From Lysobacter ciconiae (GTDB lineage Bacteria > Pseudomonadota > Gammaproteobacteria > Xanthomonadales > Xanthomonadaceae), in the NCBI RefSeq assembly GCF_015209725.1, contig NZ_CP063656.1:1099001-1163000 (forward strand): 64,000 bases of DNA, written 5' to 3'. The position numbers and the translations under genes were made by a program. The notes beneath the pieces were generated by a model. It was not told where the DNA came from and ran no database searches. It saw only the letters and a program-made list of their open reading frames with translations. Shown in pieces: positions 28,943 through 38,316 of this stretch. Position 1 is the stretch's first letter. The number at the start of each line of letters is the position of its first letter.

Positions 28943-30685
28943 ATGGAACCAGCGAAACGAAGCAGGCGGTCGTCCGACGGCAGGCTCGCCGTGGGGCGAC
29001 GGTGGGCCGTATTCGTGCTTTGGGTCGTGCTGCCCAGCCTGCTGATGTCGGGACAGGTCCTCGGTGCCCCGCCTGCCGGGACGCTGGCGGAGCTTTCAGT
29101 CGCGCGCCTGGACCCTGAGGCGGACGTTGTCGACGTCACTGCCGGACTTCTCGATAACGAATTTGCGCCCGTTGCGGGGCAGGTGATCCATGAGTTCACC
29201 CCCCAGCCGCGCTGGTGGAAGATCACCGCCAACCGCACGCTGGACGAACCCCTGCGAGCGCAGCTGGTGCTCCAGTCCCCGGGACACAACACGGTTGAAG
29301 CCTGGCTGCCTGGAAGCACCGCGCCAATCACCCGGGCCCTGCTGGGTCCTGATGCAGACCCTGGCTTCTCCAGCCGCGCGCTGGTGTTTCCCCTGCCAGC
29401 GGGCCTGCCTGCGGGGCAACCGATCTACCTGCGCGTCGAGTCGCCGATAAGTACCCCCATGTCGGTCTCGATCGAGTCGCTGGCGGCGGTCCATCATGCC
29501 GACCTCAACCATGTGGCGGGGCGGGCGTTCCTGCTGGGCGGACTGGGATTGATGGGATTGCTGGCGCTCGGCCTGTGGATCGGCATCGGCGAGCGGGGGT
29601 ACGCCTATCTCGGCCTGAGCCTGCTTGCCCAGGTCGCATTTTTCGCCACCAACAGCGGAGATATCCGCATGGTGCCTGCCTTGGCCGAACTGCTCGGGAC
29701 GGACTGGCGCTGGCCGCGCCTGTTCGTGGTCGCCAACGCGGCATTCAACGTGATCTTCCTCACCCGCTACCTGGACATGCGCGCCCGGCAGCCGGCGCTG
29801 TGGACGCTGCTGCTGGCCTGCCTGGGCGTGTTCAGCCTGTTGGCGCTCGGCACGTGGATTACGGCCGCGCACTGGGTGCCCGTCGTGGGCAACCTGGTAC
29901 TGGTGCTGGGCACGGTGGCGGTGGTGATCGCGGCGGTCTTTGCTTGCCTGGGGCGACAGCGCTCGGGGTACTTCGTGCTGGCGTCGTGGGTGCCGATGGC
30001 CTCGCTGCTCATGGTCCGCGTGGGCGAGACCAGTGGCCTGTGGGCTGGGCCGTCGTGGCTGATGCACGCGTTACCGGCGGCCTTGTTGTTTGCCGGCATG
30101 GCGTTGATGGTCGGCCTGAGCGATACCTTGCAGCAGCTGCGCCGTGACCGCGACCGCGCCAGCCGCATGGCCAGCGTGGATGTGCTGACCGGGGCAATGT
30201 CGCGGACGGCCATCCAGAACCGGCTCAAGGCGTGTGTTGAGGAGTCGCATCGGCGCCGGATCCCGCTGTCGGTGGTGTTCTTCGATATCGATCGGTTCAA
30301 GCGGATCAATGATGAGTACGGCCACGGCATCGGCGATTCGTGCCTGAAAATCATCGCGTTGCGCACCCGCAACCGGCTGCGCACCTACGACAGCCTGGGT
30401 CGCTGGGGCGGCGACGAGTTGCTGGTGATCCTGCCCGACACCCATCTGGAGGAGGCCATGGGCGTCGCGGAAAACCTGCGCTCGGCGGTGAACTGTCGGC
30501 CACTGTCGATCGACGGCCACCTGTTCGACGCCTCGCTCAGCCTCGGGGTCGCCGAACTCGTGGACGGGGAAACGGCGGCGCAGCTGCTGGATCGCGTGGA
30601 TGCCGCCCTGTATGCGAGCAAGGCGGGCGGGCGGGACCGGGTTACCGGTCGCCTGGCGGTGACCGCCACGACCGCGCCTGCCTGA
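28943..30685 (+). CDS. 7TM-DISM sensor diguanylate cyclase
   Basis: 580 residues from ATG 28943 (gcaggggggc upstream); an earlier in-frame start at 28889 is possible. A signal/helix (about 20-42) is followed by an extracytoplasmic beta domain (about 50-175, RWWKITANRT), seven membrane helices (about 185-390) and a GGDEF domain. The active loop is GRWGGDELLVIL, keeping the GGDE core, so cyclase activity is plausible. FFDIDRFKRINDEYGHGIGD supplies the substrate-binding Asn and Asp. Confidence 0.9.
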   Translation: MEPAKRSRRSSDGRLAVGRRWAVFVLWVVLPSLLMSGQVLGAPPAGTLAELSVARLDPEADVVDVTAGLLDNEFAPVAGQVIHEFTPQPRWWKITANRTLDEPLRAQLVLQSPGHNTVEAWLPGSTAPITRALLGPDADPGFSSRALVFPLPAGLPAGQPIYLRVESPISTPMSVSIESLAAVHHADLNHVAGRAFLLGGLGLMGLLALGLWIGIGERGYAYLGLSLLAQVAFFATNSGDIRMVPALAELLGTDWRWPRLFVVANAAFNVIFLTRYLDMRARQPALWTLLLACLGVFSLLALGTWITAAHWVPVVGNLVLVLGTVAVVIAAVFACLGRQRSGYFVLASWVPMASLLMVRVGETSGLWAGPSWLMHALPAALLFAGMALMVGLSDTLQQLRRDRDRASRMASVDVLTGAMSRTAIQNRLKACVEESHRRRIPLSVVFFDIDRFKRINDEYGHGIGDSCLKIIALRTRNRLRTYDSLGRWGGDELLVILPDTHLEEAMGVAENLRSAVNCRPLSIDGHLFDASLSLGVAELVDGETAAQLLDRVDAALYASKAGGRDRVTGRLAVTATTAPA

Positions 30686-30700
30686 CCGCACGCTCCGCCA

Positions 30701-31585
30701 TCAGCGGGAGCGTTGCAGCACCAGCAGCGGGTCCACCCGCACGTCGAGCCAGTTCATGCCCCAGTGCAGGTGCGGACCGGTCGCGCGCCCGGTCGCGCCC
30801 ACCGCGGCGATCACCTGTCCCTGTTCGACCCGATCGCCCACCGCCACATCCATCCGCGACAGGTGCAGGAAATTGGAACTGACCCCGTGGCCGTGGTCGA
30901 GCAGGAGCGTGCCGCCGGTGAGGTAGAGGTTGTCGGCTAAGGTCACCACGCCGGCGGCGGGCGCCTTGACCGGCGTGCCCGTTGGGGCGGCGATGTCCAT
31001 TCCCGAGTGCGCCGAGCCGGGTGAGCCGTTGTAGACGCGCTGGTTGCCGAAACGGCCACTGATGCGGCCCTCGACCGGCCAGACGAACGCCTGGGTGAAA
31101 TCGGTGCGGGCGTCGTCGCGCTGGCGGGCGGCGGTGACCAGTGCCTGCTCGCGGGCGATCCTTGCCGCGAGCGCGGGGGCCGGTTTCACGGTACTGGGGG
31201 GCACACCGTTGACGCGCTCGATCGGCCACTCGCGGGGTGTGACGGTGATGCTCCGCGTGCTGGCCTGGCCGGCAGGTGGCGTGACCTCGACCGTGGCGGT
31301 GGCCCCGACGTCGCGCGCGAGCCCGAACACCACCGTGCCGTAAGGGGTTACCCGCAGCTCGCGACCCGAATGGCGGACGCGGCTGCCGGCCGGCACCTTG
31401 CCGATCACCAGCGAACCCTGTTCCACGGTGGCGGGGAACACGATCGTCTCCGTGTCCGCGGCGGATGTCGCCGGGCGCATGTCGACAGGCGCCCGTTCCG
31501 CTGCAACGGCGCCGGCCGCGGCTGTCGCCACGACCGATGCACACGCGGACAGGAGGGCCAGAGTGGCCGCCAAGCCCGCCCTCAT
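30701..31585 (-). CDS. M23 (LytM) peptidoglycan hydrolase, exported
   Basis: 294 residues from ATG 31585. A signal peptide (about 1-28) is followed by a beta-rich domain and a C-terminal LytM domain (about 160-290). HSGMDIA and GPHLHWGMN provide the zinc ligands, so it is probably an active endopeptidase. The start overlaps the pyrC stop as ATGA (31582-31585). Confidence 0.92.
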   Translation of the reverse strand: MRAGLAATLALLSACASVVATAAAGAVAAERAPVDMRPATSAADTETIVFPATVEQGSLVIGKVPAGSRVRHSGRELRVTPYGTVVFGLARDVGATATVEVTPPAGQASTRSITVTPREWPIERVNGVPPSTVKPAPALAARIAREQALVTAARQRDDARTDFTQAFVWPVEGRISGRFGNQRVYNGSPGSAHSGMDIAAPTGTPVKAPAAGVVTLADNLYLTGGTLLLDHGHGVSSNFLHLSRMDVAVGDRVEQGQVIAAVGATGRATGPHLHWGMNWLDVRVDPLLVLQRSR

Positions 31586-32934
31586 CGATCGAACGCCAGG
31601 CGCTGACCATTGGGCGATCCGACCAGCCGCTCGCCGTCCCAGGCAAGCGTGCCGTTGACCCAGGTCGCACCGATGCGGCTGTGGAAGGTTTTCCCCTCGA
31701 ACGGTGACCAGCCGCATTTGGACAGCACGTCCTCGCGGCGGACGGTCAGCGGCACGTCGTCGATCAGGACCAGGTCGGCGGCATAGCCTTCGCGCAGGAA
31801 ACCGCGCTGGCTGACGTCGAATAGCTGGGCCGGTGCGTGGGCGAACTTCTGCACCACCTGCGCGGTGGTGAGGTGCCCTTCGTGGACCAGCTCGAGCGCC
31901 GCGTTGAGCGCGTACTGGACCAGTGGCAAACCGCTGGGAGCGCGGGTGTAGACGCTCTGCTTCTCTTCCAGCAGATGCGGCGCGTGGTCGGTCGCAAGCA
32001 CGTCGATCACGTCATCGGCCAGCGCGCGGATGAGGGCCTCGCGATCGGCCGGATCCTTGATCGCCGGGTTGCACTTGATCAGGTGGCCCAGCTCGGCGTA
32101 GTCGCTGCGGTCAAAGCGCAGGAAGTGGATGCACGTCTCGGCGGTGATCTGCTTGCGGCTGCCGTCGGCGCGTATCAGCGGGCCGCGCTCGAACAACGCC
32201 AGTTCGTCAGCCGTCGAGATGTGCAGCACGTGCAGGCGGGTGCCATGGCGGCGGGCCAGCTCGATCGCCAGCCGCGTCGATTTGATGCACGCCTCGCGCG
32301 AGCGGATGTCCGGATGGCACTCGGCGGGGATGTCGTCGCCGTATTTCGCCTTGTATGCCGCGGTCGCCGCTTCGATCATCGGCGTGTCTTCGCAGTGGGT
32401 GATGATCGGCGTGGGCACGTCGCGGAACACCGCATCCAGCACTTCCGGATCATCGACCAGCATGTTGCCCGTGGACGCGCCCATGAACACCTTGACCCCC
32501 GGCGCCGAGCGCGGATTCAGCCGCTGGATCGATTCCAGGTTGTCGGTGCTGGTGCCCAGGTAGAAGCCGTGGTTGCCCCAGACGCGTCCGGCGGCGCGCG
32601 CGTACTTGTCTTCCAGTGCGCGCGCGTCCAGCGTCGGCGGACTGGTATTGGGCATGTCCATGAAACTGGTCAACCCGCCGGCCACCGCGGCGCCGGACTC
32701 GATGGCCATGTCGGCCTTGTATTCCATCCCCGGCTCGCGGAAGTGGACCTGGTCATCGATCATGCCGGGCAACAGGCGGCGACCGGCCGCATCGACCACC
32801 GTTTCGCCGTGCCGGGCGGAGAGTCCGGGCCCGATCTGTGCGATGCGGCCGTCGAGGATTCGCAGGTCGGAGTCGAACTCGCGGCCTTCATTGACCAGAC
32901 GGGCATTGACGATGAGCGTGGCGGGGGATGGCAT
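31582..32934 (-). CDS. pyrC: dihydroorotase
   Basis: 450 residues from ATG 32934, a class I (long) dihydroorotase. DDQVHFREPG carries the first metal/substrate residues, HCED and HVLHISTA supply histidines and ATDHAPH the catalytic Asp. It forms dihydroorotate in pyrimidine synthesis. The N-terminal extension of the open frame (to 33111) runs over yidD and lacks a start signal. Confidence 0.93.
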   Translation of the reverse strand: MPSPATLIVNARLVNEGREFDSDLRILDGRIAQIGPGLSARHGETVVDAAGRRLLPGMIDDQVHFREPGMEYKADMAIESGAAVAGGLTSFMDMPNTSPPTLDARALEDKYARAAGRVWGNHGFYLGTSTDNLESIQRLNPRSAPGVKVFMGASTGNMLVDDPEVLDAVFRDVPTPIITHCEDTPMIEAATAAYKAKYGDDIPAECHPDIRSREACIKSTRLAIELARRHGTRLHVLHISTADELALFERGPLIRADGSRKQITAETCIHFLRFDRSDYAELGHLIKCNPAIKDPADREALIRALADDVIDVLATDHAPHLLEEKQSVYTRAPSGLPLVQYALNAALELVHEGHLTTAQVVQKFAHAPAQLFDVSQRGFLREGYAADLVLIDDVPLTVRREDVLSKCGWSPFEGKTFHSRIGATWVNGTLAWDGERLVGSPNGQRLAFDR

Positions 32935-32960
32935 GGATGGACGTCCTCGAAGATGGGAGA

Positions 32961-33182
32961 TCACGACGCAGGTGGGACCGGATCGTTGCCGCCGGGGTGC
33001 AGGGGGTGGCAACGCAGGATGCGGCGCAACGCCAGCCACCCGCCCTTGAGCGCGCCGAAGCGGGCGATGGCCTGCATCGCATACTCCGAGCAGGTGGGGT
33101 GGAACCGGCAACGCGGACCCAGCAGGGGACTGATCCAGCGCTTGTATCCTCGCAGCAGCGCGATGAGCAGACGGTCAATCAC
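32961..33182 (-). CDS. yidD: membrane protein insertion efficiency factor YidD
   Basis: 73 residues. RCRFHPTCSEYAMQAI is the YidD/DUF37 signature with its paired cysteines. It usually lies in the rpmH-rnpA-yidD-yidC cluster, but here it lies upstream of pyrC. Confidence 0.95.
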   Translation of the reverse strand: MIDRLLIALLRGYKRWISPLLGPRCRFHPTCSEYAMQAIARFGALKGGWLALRRILRCHPLHPGGNDPVPPAS

Positions 33183-33311
33183 GGTATTCCATTGTCAGGC
33201 AGCCATCACACCGGAAATGTAGAATGGAACGAATCAGCGTCCTGTCCAGCAGGAGCGGTGGCCTTGACCGGCACCGCACGGGTGGAAAACCGCCGGCATA
33301 TCGTTACCTGG

Positions 33312-33340
33312 TTGCCGCGGGTGCTGGGGCAGGGTATAAC
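33312..33340 (+). promoter_or_regulatory. probable sigma-70 promoter of the dksA-like gene
   Basis: TTGCCG (33312-33317) and TATAAC (33335-33340) are separated by 17 bases, 47 bases before the GTG at 33387. It supports the chosen start, because the reading frame further upstream would lie outside the transcript. Confidence 0.65.
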
Positions 33341-33386
33341 AGCGCGCTTTCCCGTCACAAGGGAACCGAACAAGGACAGGTGGCTC

Positions 33387-34379
33387 GTGGCCGTGAAAAA
33401 ATCCGCGACGAAGGTCGCCAAGACAGGCAAGAAAACGCCCGTAGCGGCGTCCGGCAAGACCGCGGCCGCAGGCACCGTCAAGGCGACGGAAAAAGCGGTC
33501 AAACGCCCCGTTGCCAGCAAGACCCCCGCGGCCGCGAAACCGGTCGCCAAGTCCCCATCCAGGACGGCCGCAGCCAGCAAGGCGGCCGCAAAAAAGAAGG
33601 TAGCCAGCACCATCGACAGCAAGCCCATCGCCAAGAAAACGACCACCAAATCCGCCGCGGTGAAGAAGGCGCCGGTAGCCAAGAAGTCCCCAGCCAAGAA
33701 GGCTGTGGTGAAAAAAGAAGCGTCCACCAGCGTCGCAGCGGCGAAGCCCGCTCCGGCGAAAAAGGCGCCAGCCAGGAAAGCAGCAGTGAAGAAAGTCGCC
33801 AAGGCGCCAGCCAAAACCGTCGCCCCGGCCAAGGAGCCGGTGAAGTCCGCAGCTCCGGCCAAGCGCCGCCTCAGCAAGGTCGCGGTTGCCGTGGTCGGCA
33901 AGTCGCAGCCGCCTGCCGTCAAGACCAAGTTCAAGGTCGTCCCGCACAAGATCGACAAGGCGTCCGGCCGCCCAATCGTGCCCAAGGACTACTTCCCCTC
34001 GGTGGACGAGGAGTACATGAGCGCGCTGCAGCTTGAGTATTTCCGCCAGCGCCTGCTGCAGTGGCGCGACGATCTCGTCGAAGAGTCAAAGCAGACCATC
34101 GAGAACCTGAAGGACGAGGTCCGCGACGTCGGCGACGAGGCCGAGCGCGCCACCCGCGAAACTGAAAACTCGCTGGAGCTGCGCACCCGCGACCGCTACC
34201 GCAAGCTGATCAGCAAGATCGACAGCACGCTCAAGCGCGTGGACACCGGTGATTACGGTTACTGCGTGGATACCGGTGAGGAAATCGGACTGGAGCGCCT
34301 GGACGCGCGCCTGACGGCCGAACGCACGATCGACGCGCAGGAACGTTGGGAGCACCTGCGCAAGCAGATGGGCGACTGA
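33387..34379 (+). CDS. dksA: DksA-family protein with long Lys/Ala-rich N-terminal tail
   Basis: 330 residues from GTG 33387 (GTG 33393 is possible). Residues 1-180 are almost only Lys, Ala, Pro, Ser, Thr and Val in repeats such as KKAPAKKA, resembling histone H1 C-terminal tails; this part probably binds nucleic acid. Residues about 205-330 form a DksA domain: coiled-coil arms, then GDYGYCVDTGEEIGLERLDAR. Of the four zinc cysteines of E. coli DksA only one remains, so zinc binding is unlikely. DksA binds the RNA polymerase secondary channel with ppGpp. Confidence 0.9.
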   Translation: MAVKKSATKVAKTGKKTPVAASGKTAAAGTVKATEKAVKRPVASKTPAAAKPVAKSPSRTAAASKAAAKKKVASTIDSKPIAKKTTTKSAAVKKAPVAKKSPAKKAVVKKEASTSVAAAKPAPAKKAPARKAAVKKVAKAPAKTVAPAKEPVKSAAPAKRRLSKVAVAVVGKSQPPAVKTKFKVVPHKIDKASGRPIVPKDYFPSVDEEYMSALQLEYFRQRLLQWRDDLVEESKQTIENLKDEVRDVGDEAERATRETENSLELRTRDRYRKLISKIDSTLKRVDTGDYGYCVDTGEEIGLERLDARLTAERTIDAQERWEHLRKQMGD

Positions 34380-34424
34380 ACCAGCCGCATTGCGCGGCGA
34401 TCTGCGCGCGAACGAAGTACCCGG

Positions 34425-34446
34425 AACCCCGCCCATGGCGGGGTTT
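34425..34446. terminator. intrinsic terminator after dksA
   Basis: AACCCCGCC, CAT loop, GGCGGGGTTTT, followed by a further T-tract. It also faces the sufE stop from the other side. Confidence 0.88.
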
Positions 34447-34469
34447 TCCGTTTTTTACCCGGCGGAAGC

Positions 34470-34928
34470 TCAGCCCTGGCCCGACGCCCGGGTTGCCGTC
34501 TCGCGGATGAAGGCGAGCAGTGCGGCCAGACCGTTGTTGCGGGTCGGCGAGAGGTGCTTGGCCAGCCCGACGTCGCCGATGTACTCGGCATCGGTGGCAA
34601 CGATTTCGCTGGCGCTGCGGCCGGAGTAGACACGCAGCGCCAGGTAGATGAGGCCGGAGACGATGGCCGAGTCGCTGATCGCGTGGAAGTCGAGCCGGTC
34701 GGCATCACCGCGGCTGACGATCCAGACCATCGACTGACAACCGAGCAGGCGATGTTCCTCGGTTTTCAGCTCCGCGGGCAGGTCGGGCAGTTTCCGCCCC
34801 AGGTCGATCAGGTACTGGTAGCGCTCCGACCAGTCGCCGAAAAACGCAAACTCGTCGCGGATGGCGGTTTGCGCTTCGGCGGCGCTGGGTTCCAGCGGGA
34901 ACGGCGTGGTCAGGTTGGCATCGGTCAC
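34470..34928 (-). CDS. sufE: SufE-family sulfur acceptor
   Basis: 152 residues. The acceptor Cys64 lies in LLGCQSMVW, with RYQYLIDLGRKLP before it. SufE takes persulfide from a cysteine desulfurase for Fe-S cluster assembly. It is 33 bases downstream of cysS on the same strand. Confidence 0.93.
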   Translation of the reverse strand: MTDANLTTPFPLEPSAAEAQTAIRDEFAFFGDWSERYQYLIDLGRKLPDLPAELKTEEHRLLGCQSMVWIVSRGDADRLDFHAISDSAIVSGLIYLALRVYSGRSASEIVATDAEYIGDVGLAKHLSPTRNNGLAALLAFIRETATRASGQG

Positions 34929-34961
34929 GGTGCAGCTCGCTTTGAAAAAGGGTCGGGCGAC

Positions 34962-36386
34962 TCAGGCACGCTTCCAGCGTACGCCCGCCGAAGTGTCCTC
35001 AAGCACCACGCCTTCAGCCGCGAGCTGGTCGCGGATGGCATCGGCGCGGGCGAAGTCGCGGGCGGCCTTGGCGGCGGTGCGTTCGTCGATCAGCGCCTGG
35101 ATATGCGCATCGTCATCGCCGCCGCGGTTGAACCACGCGTCGGGCGACTGCTGCAGCAGCCCGAGCGCGCGTCCTGCGGCGCGCAGCTCGGTCGCGGACG
35201 CCAGCAGCGGTGCCAACTCTGCCGGGTCCGGGTTTCCGCCCGCAGCAGCGAGCGTGTTGCGCATTCCGCGCGCCCTGGTAGCGATGGACGCCAGCTCCGA
35301 CAGCGCCTGTGGTGTATTGAGGTCGTCGTCCAGCGCCGCTTCGATTGCGGTCGGTATCGGCGCATCGACAGCACTGGTCGACGCGGCGTCGCCCGCGAGC
35401 GCATCGATGTCGCGCAGCGTGCCGTAGAGGCGGTCCAGGGTGCGCGTGGAGCGCTCGATCAGCGCATCCGACCAATCCAGTGGCTGGCGGTAGTGGGCGG
35501 ACAGCAGGGCGTAGCGCAGTGCTTCGGGTGGGTGCTTTTGCACCAGGTCATGGACGCGCTCGATGTTGCCGACCGACTTGCTCATCTTCGCGCCGTCGAA
35601 GTTGAGCATGCCGTTGTGCAGCCACCAGCGCGCGAACGGCTTCCCGCCATGGGCGCACTCGCTTTGCGCGATCTCGTTCTCGTGGTGGGGGAACTGCAGA
35701 TCCACGCCGCCGGCATGGATGTCGATGGTCTCGCCCAGATGCGCGGCGGCCATCGCGGAGCATTCGATGTGCCAGCCCGGGCGGCCACGCCCCCACGGCG
35801 ACTCCCAGCCCGGGAGCTCTTCGTCGGACGGCTTCCACAGGACGAAGTCACCGGGATCGCGCTTATAGGGTGCGACGTCGACGCGCGCGCCGGCCAGCAT
35901 GTCCTCGATGTTGCGCCGCGAGAGCTTGCCGTAACCCTCGAAACTGGAAACGGCGAACAGGACGTGGCCTTCGGCCGCATAGGCATGCCCGGAGGCGATC
36001 AGCTGCTCGATCATCGCGATCATCGGACCGATGTGCGCGGTCGCTTCCGGTTCGATGTCGGGCGGCGCGACGCCCAGCGCGGCCATGTCATCGCGGTAGG
36101 CGGCGGCGAAGCGGTCGGTAATGACCGAGATCGGCACCTGCTGCTCGCGTGCGGCCGCGTTGATCTTGTCATCCACGTCGGTGATGTTGCGGGCGTAGGT
36201 CAACGCGCCGTAGCGCCGTCGCAGCAGGTCCGCCAACACGCCGAACACCACCGGCCCGCGCGCATTGCCGATGTGGACGTAGTTGTAGACCGTGGGCCCG
36301 CAGACGTACATGGTCGGGTGGCCCGGGTCGGTCGGCACGAACGCTTCGAGCCGTCGGCTCAGGGTGTTGTAGAGATGCAGGCTCAT
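34962..36386 (-). CDS. cysS: cysteinyl-tRNA synthetase
   Basis: 474 residues. MYVCGPTVYNYVHIGNAR holds zinc Cys29 and the HIGN motif (38-41); GWHIECSAMAAAHLG and GGVDLQFPHHENE follow, and KMSKSVGN is the second signature. Confidence 0.98.
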   Translation of the reverse strand: MSLHLYNTLSRRLEAFVPTDPGHPTMYVCGPTVYNYVHIGNARGPVVFGVLADLLRRRYGALTYARNITDVDDKINAAAREQQVPISVITDRFAAAYRDDMAALGVAPPDIEPEATAHIGPMIAMIEQLIASGHAYAAEGHVLFAVSSFEGYGKLSRRNIEDMLAGARVDVAPYKRDPGDFVLWKPSDEELPGWESPWGRGRPGWHIECSAMAAAHLGETIDIHAGGVDLQFPHHENEIAQSECAHGGKPFARWWLHNGMLNFDGAKMSKSVGNIERVHDLVQKHPPEALRYALLSAHYRQPLDWSDALIERSTRTLDRLYGTLRDIDALAGDAASTSAVDAPIPTAIEAALDDDLNTPQALSELASIATRARGMRNTLAAAGGNPDPAELAPLLASATELRAAGRALGLLQQSPDAWFNRGGDDDAHIQALIDERTAAKAARDFARADAIRDQLAAEGVVLEDTSAGVRWKRA

Positions 36387-36536
36387 GGGGCACGCGAAAG
36401 AGACGTTGCGGCATTCTAGCGTCCGCAGGCAGAAGGGTCAGCCGCGCGGCCGGCGGGCCCACTACAGCAGTGATTCATTTGTCCCTCCCCGTTGCCGATA
36501 CACTTGAACACCCCCTCGATCGAGTCCGCCAACACG

Positions 36537-36992
36537 ATGATGTGTCTTCGCCTGCTGCCCCTTTTGCTGTTCGCCGTGGCAGCGGCTCCCGCCAGCGCGC
36601 AGGACGTGACCCTGACCCAGCTGGAGAACGTGCGCTTTGCCTACGCGCAGGTGCTGCGGGTGACGCCGGTGTACCAGACCCTCACCGCGACGGCGATGGT
36701 GGAGACCTGCACGCCCGACCCTGAGGACGAGGACGTGGGTTCGCGCCTGTCGCGGGTGGTGGGAGCGGTGCGGGGGGTGCTGGGCCGCCAGCCCGAGGAA
36801 CCCGAGGAAGCCGGCAAGCGCGATTGCACGGTGGTGCCGGTCCGGCGCGAGTTCCAGCGTCCGATCGCCTACGACGTGGATTACATCTACAAGGGCTCCA
36901 AATACCGCTCGCGCCTGGCCGAGGACCCGGGCAACCGCCTGCGCATCCGCATCGGTGTGACCCCGGTTGTCAGCAGCAACCGTGAAAACTAG
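36537..36992 (+). CDS. YcfJ-like exported protein
   Basis: 151 residues from the ATG at 36537 (ATG 36540 is equally possible). A signal peptide ends in APASAQ. The C-terminal half (CTVVPVRREFQRPIAYDVDY, then YRSRLAEDPGNRLRIRIGV) matches the beta domain of YcfJ/glycine-zipper proteins, but the glycine zipper is reduced to a short SRVVGAVRGVLG helix. Function unknown. Divergent from cysS. Confidence 0.75.
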   Translation: MMCLRLLPLLLFAVAAAPASAQDVTLTQLENVRFAYAQVLRVTPVYQTLTATAMVETCTPDPEDEDVGSRLSRVVGAVRGVLGRQPEEPEEAGKRDCTVVPVRREFQRPIAYDVDYIYKGSKYRSRLAEDPGNRLRIRIGVTPVVSSNREN

Positions 36993-37049
36993 CCGGAGCG
37001 TGCGTAGATGCTTGCGGTGCCCGCCAGTGCATGCGAGGATCAGCGGTCA

Positions 37050-37154
37050 ATGATTGCCCTCCGTGCCGACGCCGACATCCTGACCTCCGCCTACATGGCC
37101 GCAGGGATGACCTCGCGCGCGCGTCGACCGTTGCCCACCACTCCGGCCGGGTAG
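37050..37154 (+). CDS. possible arginine-rich leader peptide upstream of argF'
   Basis: A 34-codon ORF starting at ATG with gagg ten bases upstream. It encodes MIALRADADILTSAY and then a SRARRPL stretch, so three of its four Arg codons (CGC, CGT, CGA) are clustered near the end. An intrinsic terminator follows 38 bases later and argF' another 60 bases on. This is the layout of a transcription-attenuation leader. Against it, I see only a five-base alternative pairing (AGCTC near the stop with GAGCT of the terminator). Expression is unproven. Confidence 0.35.
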   Translation: MIALRADADILTSAYMAAGMTSRARRPLPTTPAG

Positions 37155-37191
37155 CTCATCGCACGTGCACGCAAAACAGGCGTGACAGACG

Positions 37192-37223
37192 AAAAAAGCC
37201 CAGCCACCGAGCTGGGCTTTTTT
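37192..37223. terminator. intrinsic terminator between the ycfJ-like gene and argF'
   Basis: AAAAAAGCCCAGC, CACC loop region, GAGCTGGGCTTTTTT: a strong hairpin with a T-tract on the plus strand and an A-tract that makes it work in reverse. It may end the ycfJ-like transcript or act as the attenuator of the arg operon. Between it and argF' I see no clear promoter, and argF' lacks a strong Shine-Dalgarno. Confidence 0.9.
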
Positions 37224-37284
37224 GTTCCCGGCACCCGATTTTCCGCCATCTCCATCCATCGCTTCCTCACTTCCGGACTGACGC

Positions 37285-38316
37285 ATGACCCCCAGGCACT
37301 TCCTCAATACCCAGGACTGGTCCCGCTCCGAGCTTGACGCCCTGCTGGTCCAGGCAGCGGCCTTCAAACGCGACAAGCTCGGCGACCAGCTCAAGGGCAA
37401 GTCGATCGCGCTGGTGTTCTTCAACCCGTCGATGCGTACCCGGACCAGCTTCGAGCTGGGCGCGTTCCAGCTGGGTGCGCACGCGGTGGTGTTGCAGCCG
37501 GGCAAGGACGCATGGCCGATCGAGTTCGACCTGGGCACGGTGATGGACGGCGACACCGAGGAGCACATCGCGGAGGTCGCGCAGGTGCTGGGGCGCTATG
37601 TGGACATGATCGGCGTGCGCGCCTTCCCGAAGTTCGTCGACTGGTCGCTGGACCGCCAGGACCGCGTGCTGAAGTCGTTTGCCAAATACTCGCCGGTGCC
37701 GGTGATCAACATGGAGACCATCACCCACCCGTGCCAGGAACTGGCCCACGTGATGGCGCTGCAGGAGCATTTCGGCACCGCCGACCTGCGCGGCAAAAAA
37801 TTCGTGCTGACCTGGACCTACCACCCCAAGCCGCTCAACACCGCGGTCGCCAACTCGGCGCTGACGATCGCCACGCGCATGGGCATGGACGTGACCCTGC
37901 TGTGCCCGACGCCGGACTACGTGCTCGATGAGCGCTACATGGGCTGGGCGGCGGACAACGTCGCCGAGAGCGGCGGCTCGCTGGCGGTCAGCCACGGCAT
38001 CACCAGCGCCTACGCCGGCGCCGATGTGGTCTACGCCAAGAGCTGGGGCGCACTGCCGTACTTCGGCAACTGGGCGCCGGAAAAACCCATCCGCGACCAG
38101 TACCGCCACTTCATCGTCGACGAGGCCAAGATGGCGCTGACCAACAACGGCGTCTTCAGCCACTGCCTGCCGCTGCGCCGCAACGTCAAGGCGACCGACG
38201 CGGTGATGGACTCGCCGCAGTGCATCGCCATCAACGAGGCCGAGAACCGGCTGCACGTGCAGAAGGCGATCATGTCGGCTCTGGCCGGCAACCACCCCAC
38301 CGAGATCTTTCCATGA
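37285..38316 (+). CDS. argF': N-acetylornithine carbamoyltransferase
   Basis: 343 residues. The carbamoyl phosphate motif is SMRTR (49-53) rather than the STRTR of ordinary ornithine transcarbamylase, HPCQE follows near 148-152 and LTWTYHPKPLNTAV is typical of the acetylornithine enzyme described in Xanthomonas. HCLPLRRNVK carries the catalytic Cys. The product is N-acetylcitrulline. It overlaps argG as ATGA (38313-38316) and heads the arginine operon. Confidence 0.93.
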   Translation: MTPRHFLNTQDWSRSELDALLVQAAAFKRDKLGDQLKGKSIALVFFNPSMRTRTSFELGAFQLGAHAVVLQPGKDAWPIEFDLGTVMDGDTEEHIAEVAQVLGRYVDMIGVRAFPKFVDWSLDRQDRVLKSFAKYSPVPVINMETITHPCQELAHVMALQEHFGTADLRGKKFVLTWTYHPKPLNTAVANSALTIATRMGMDVTLLCPTPDYVLDERYMGWAADNVAESGGSLAVSHGITSAYAGADVVYAKSWGALPYFGNWAPEKPIRDQYRHFIVDEAKMALTNNGVFSHCLPLRRNVKATDAVMDSPQCIAINEAENRLHVQKAIMSALAGNHPTEIFP

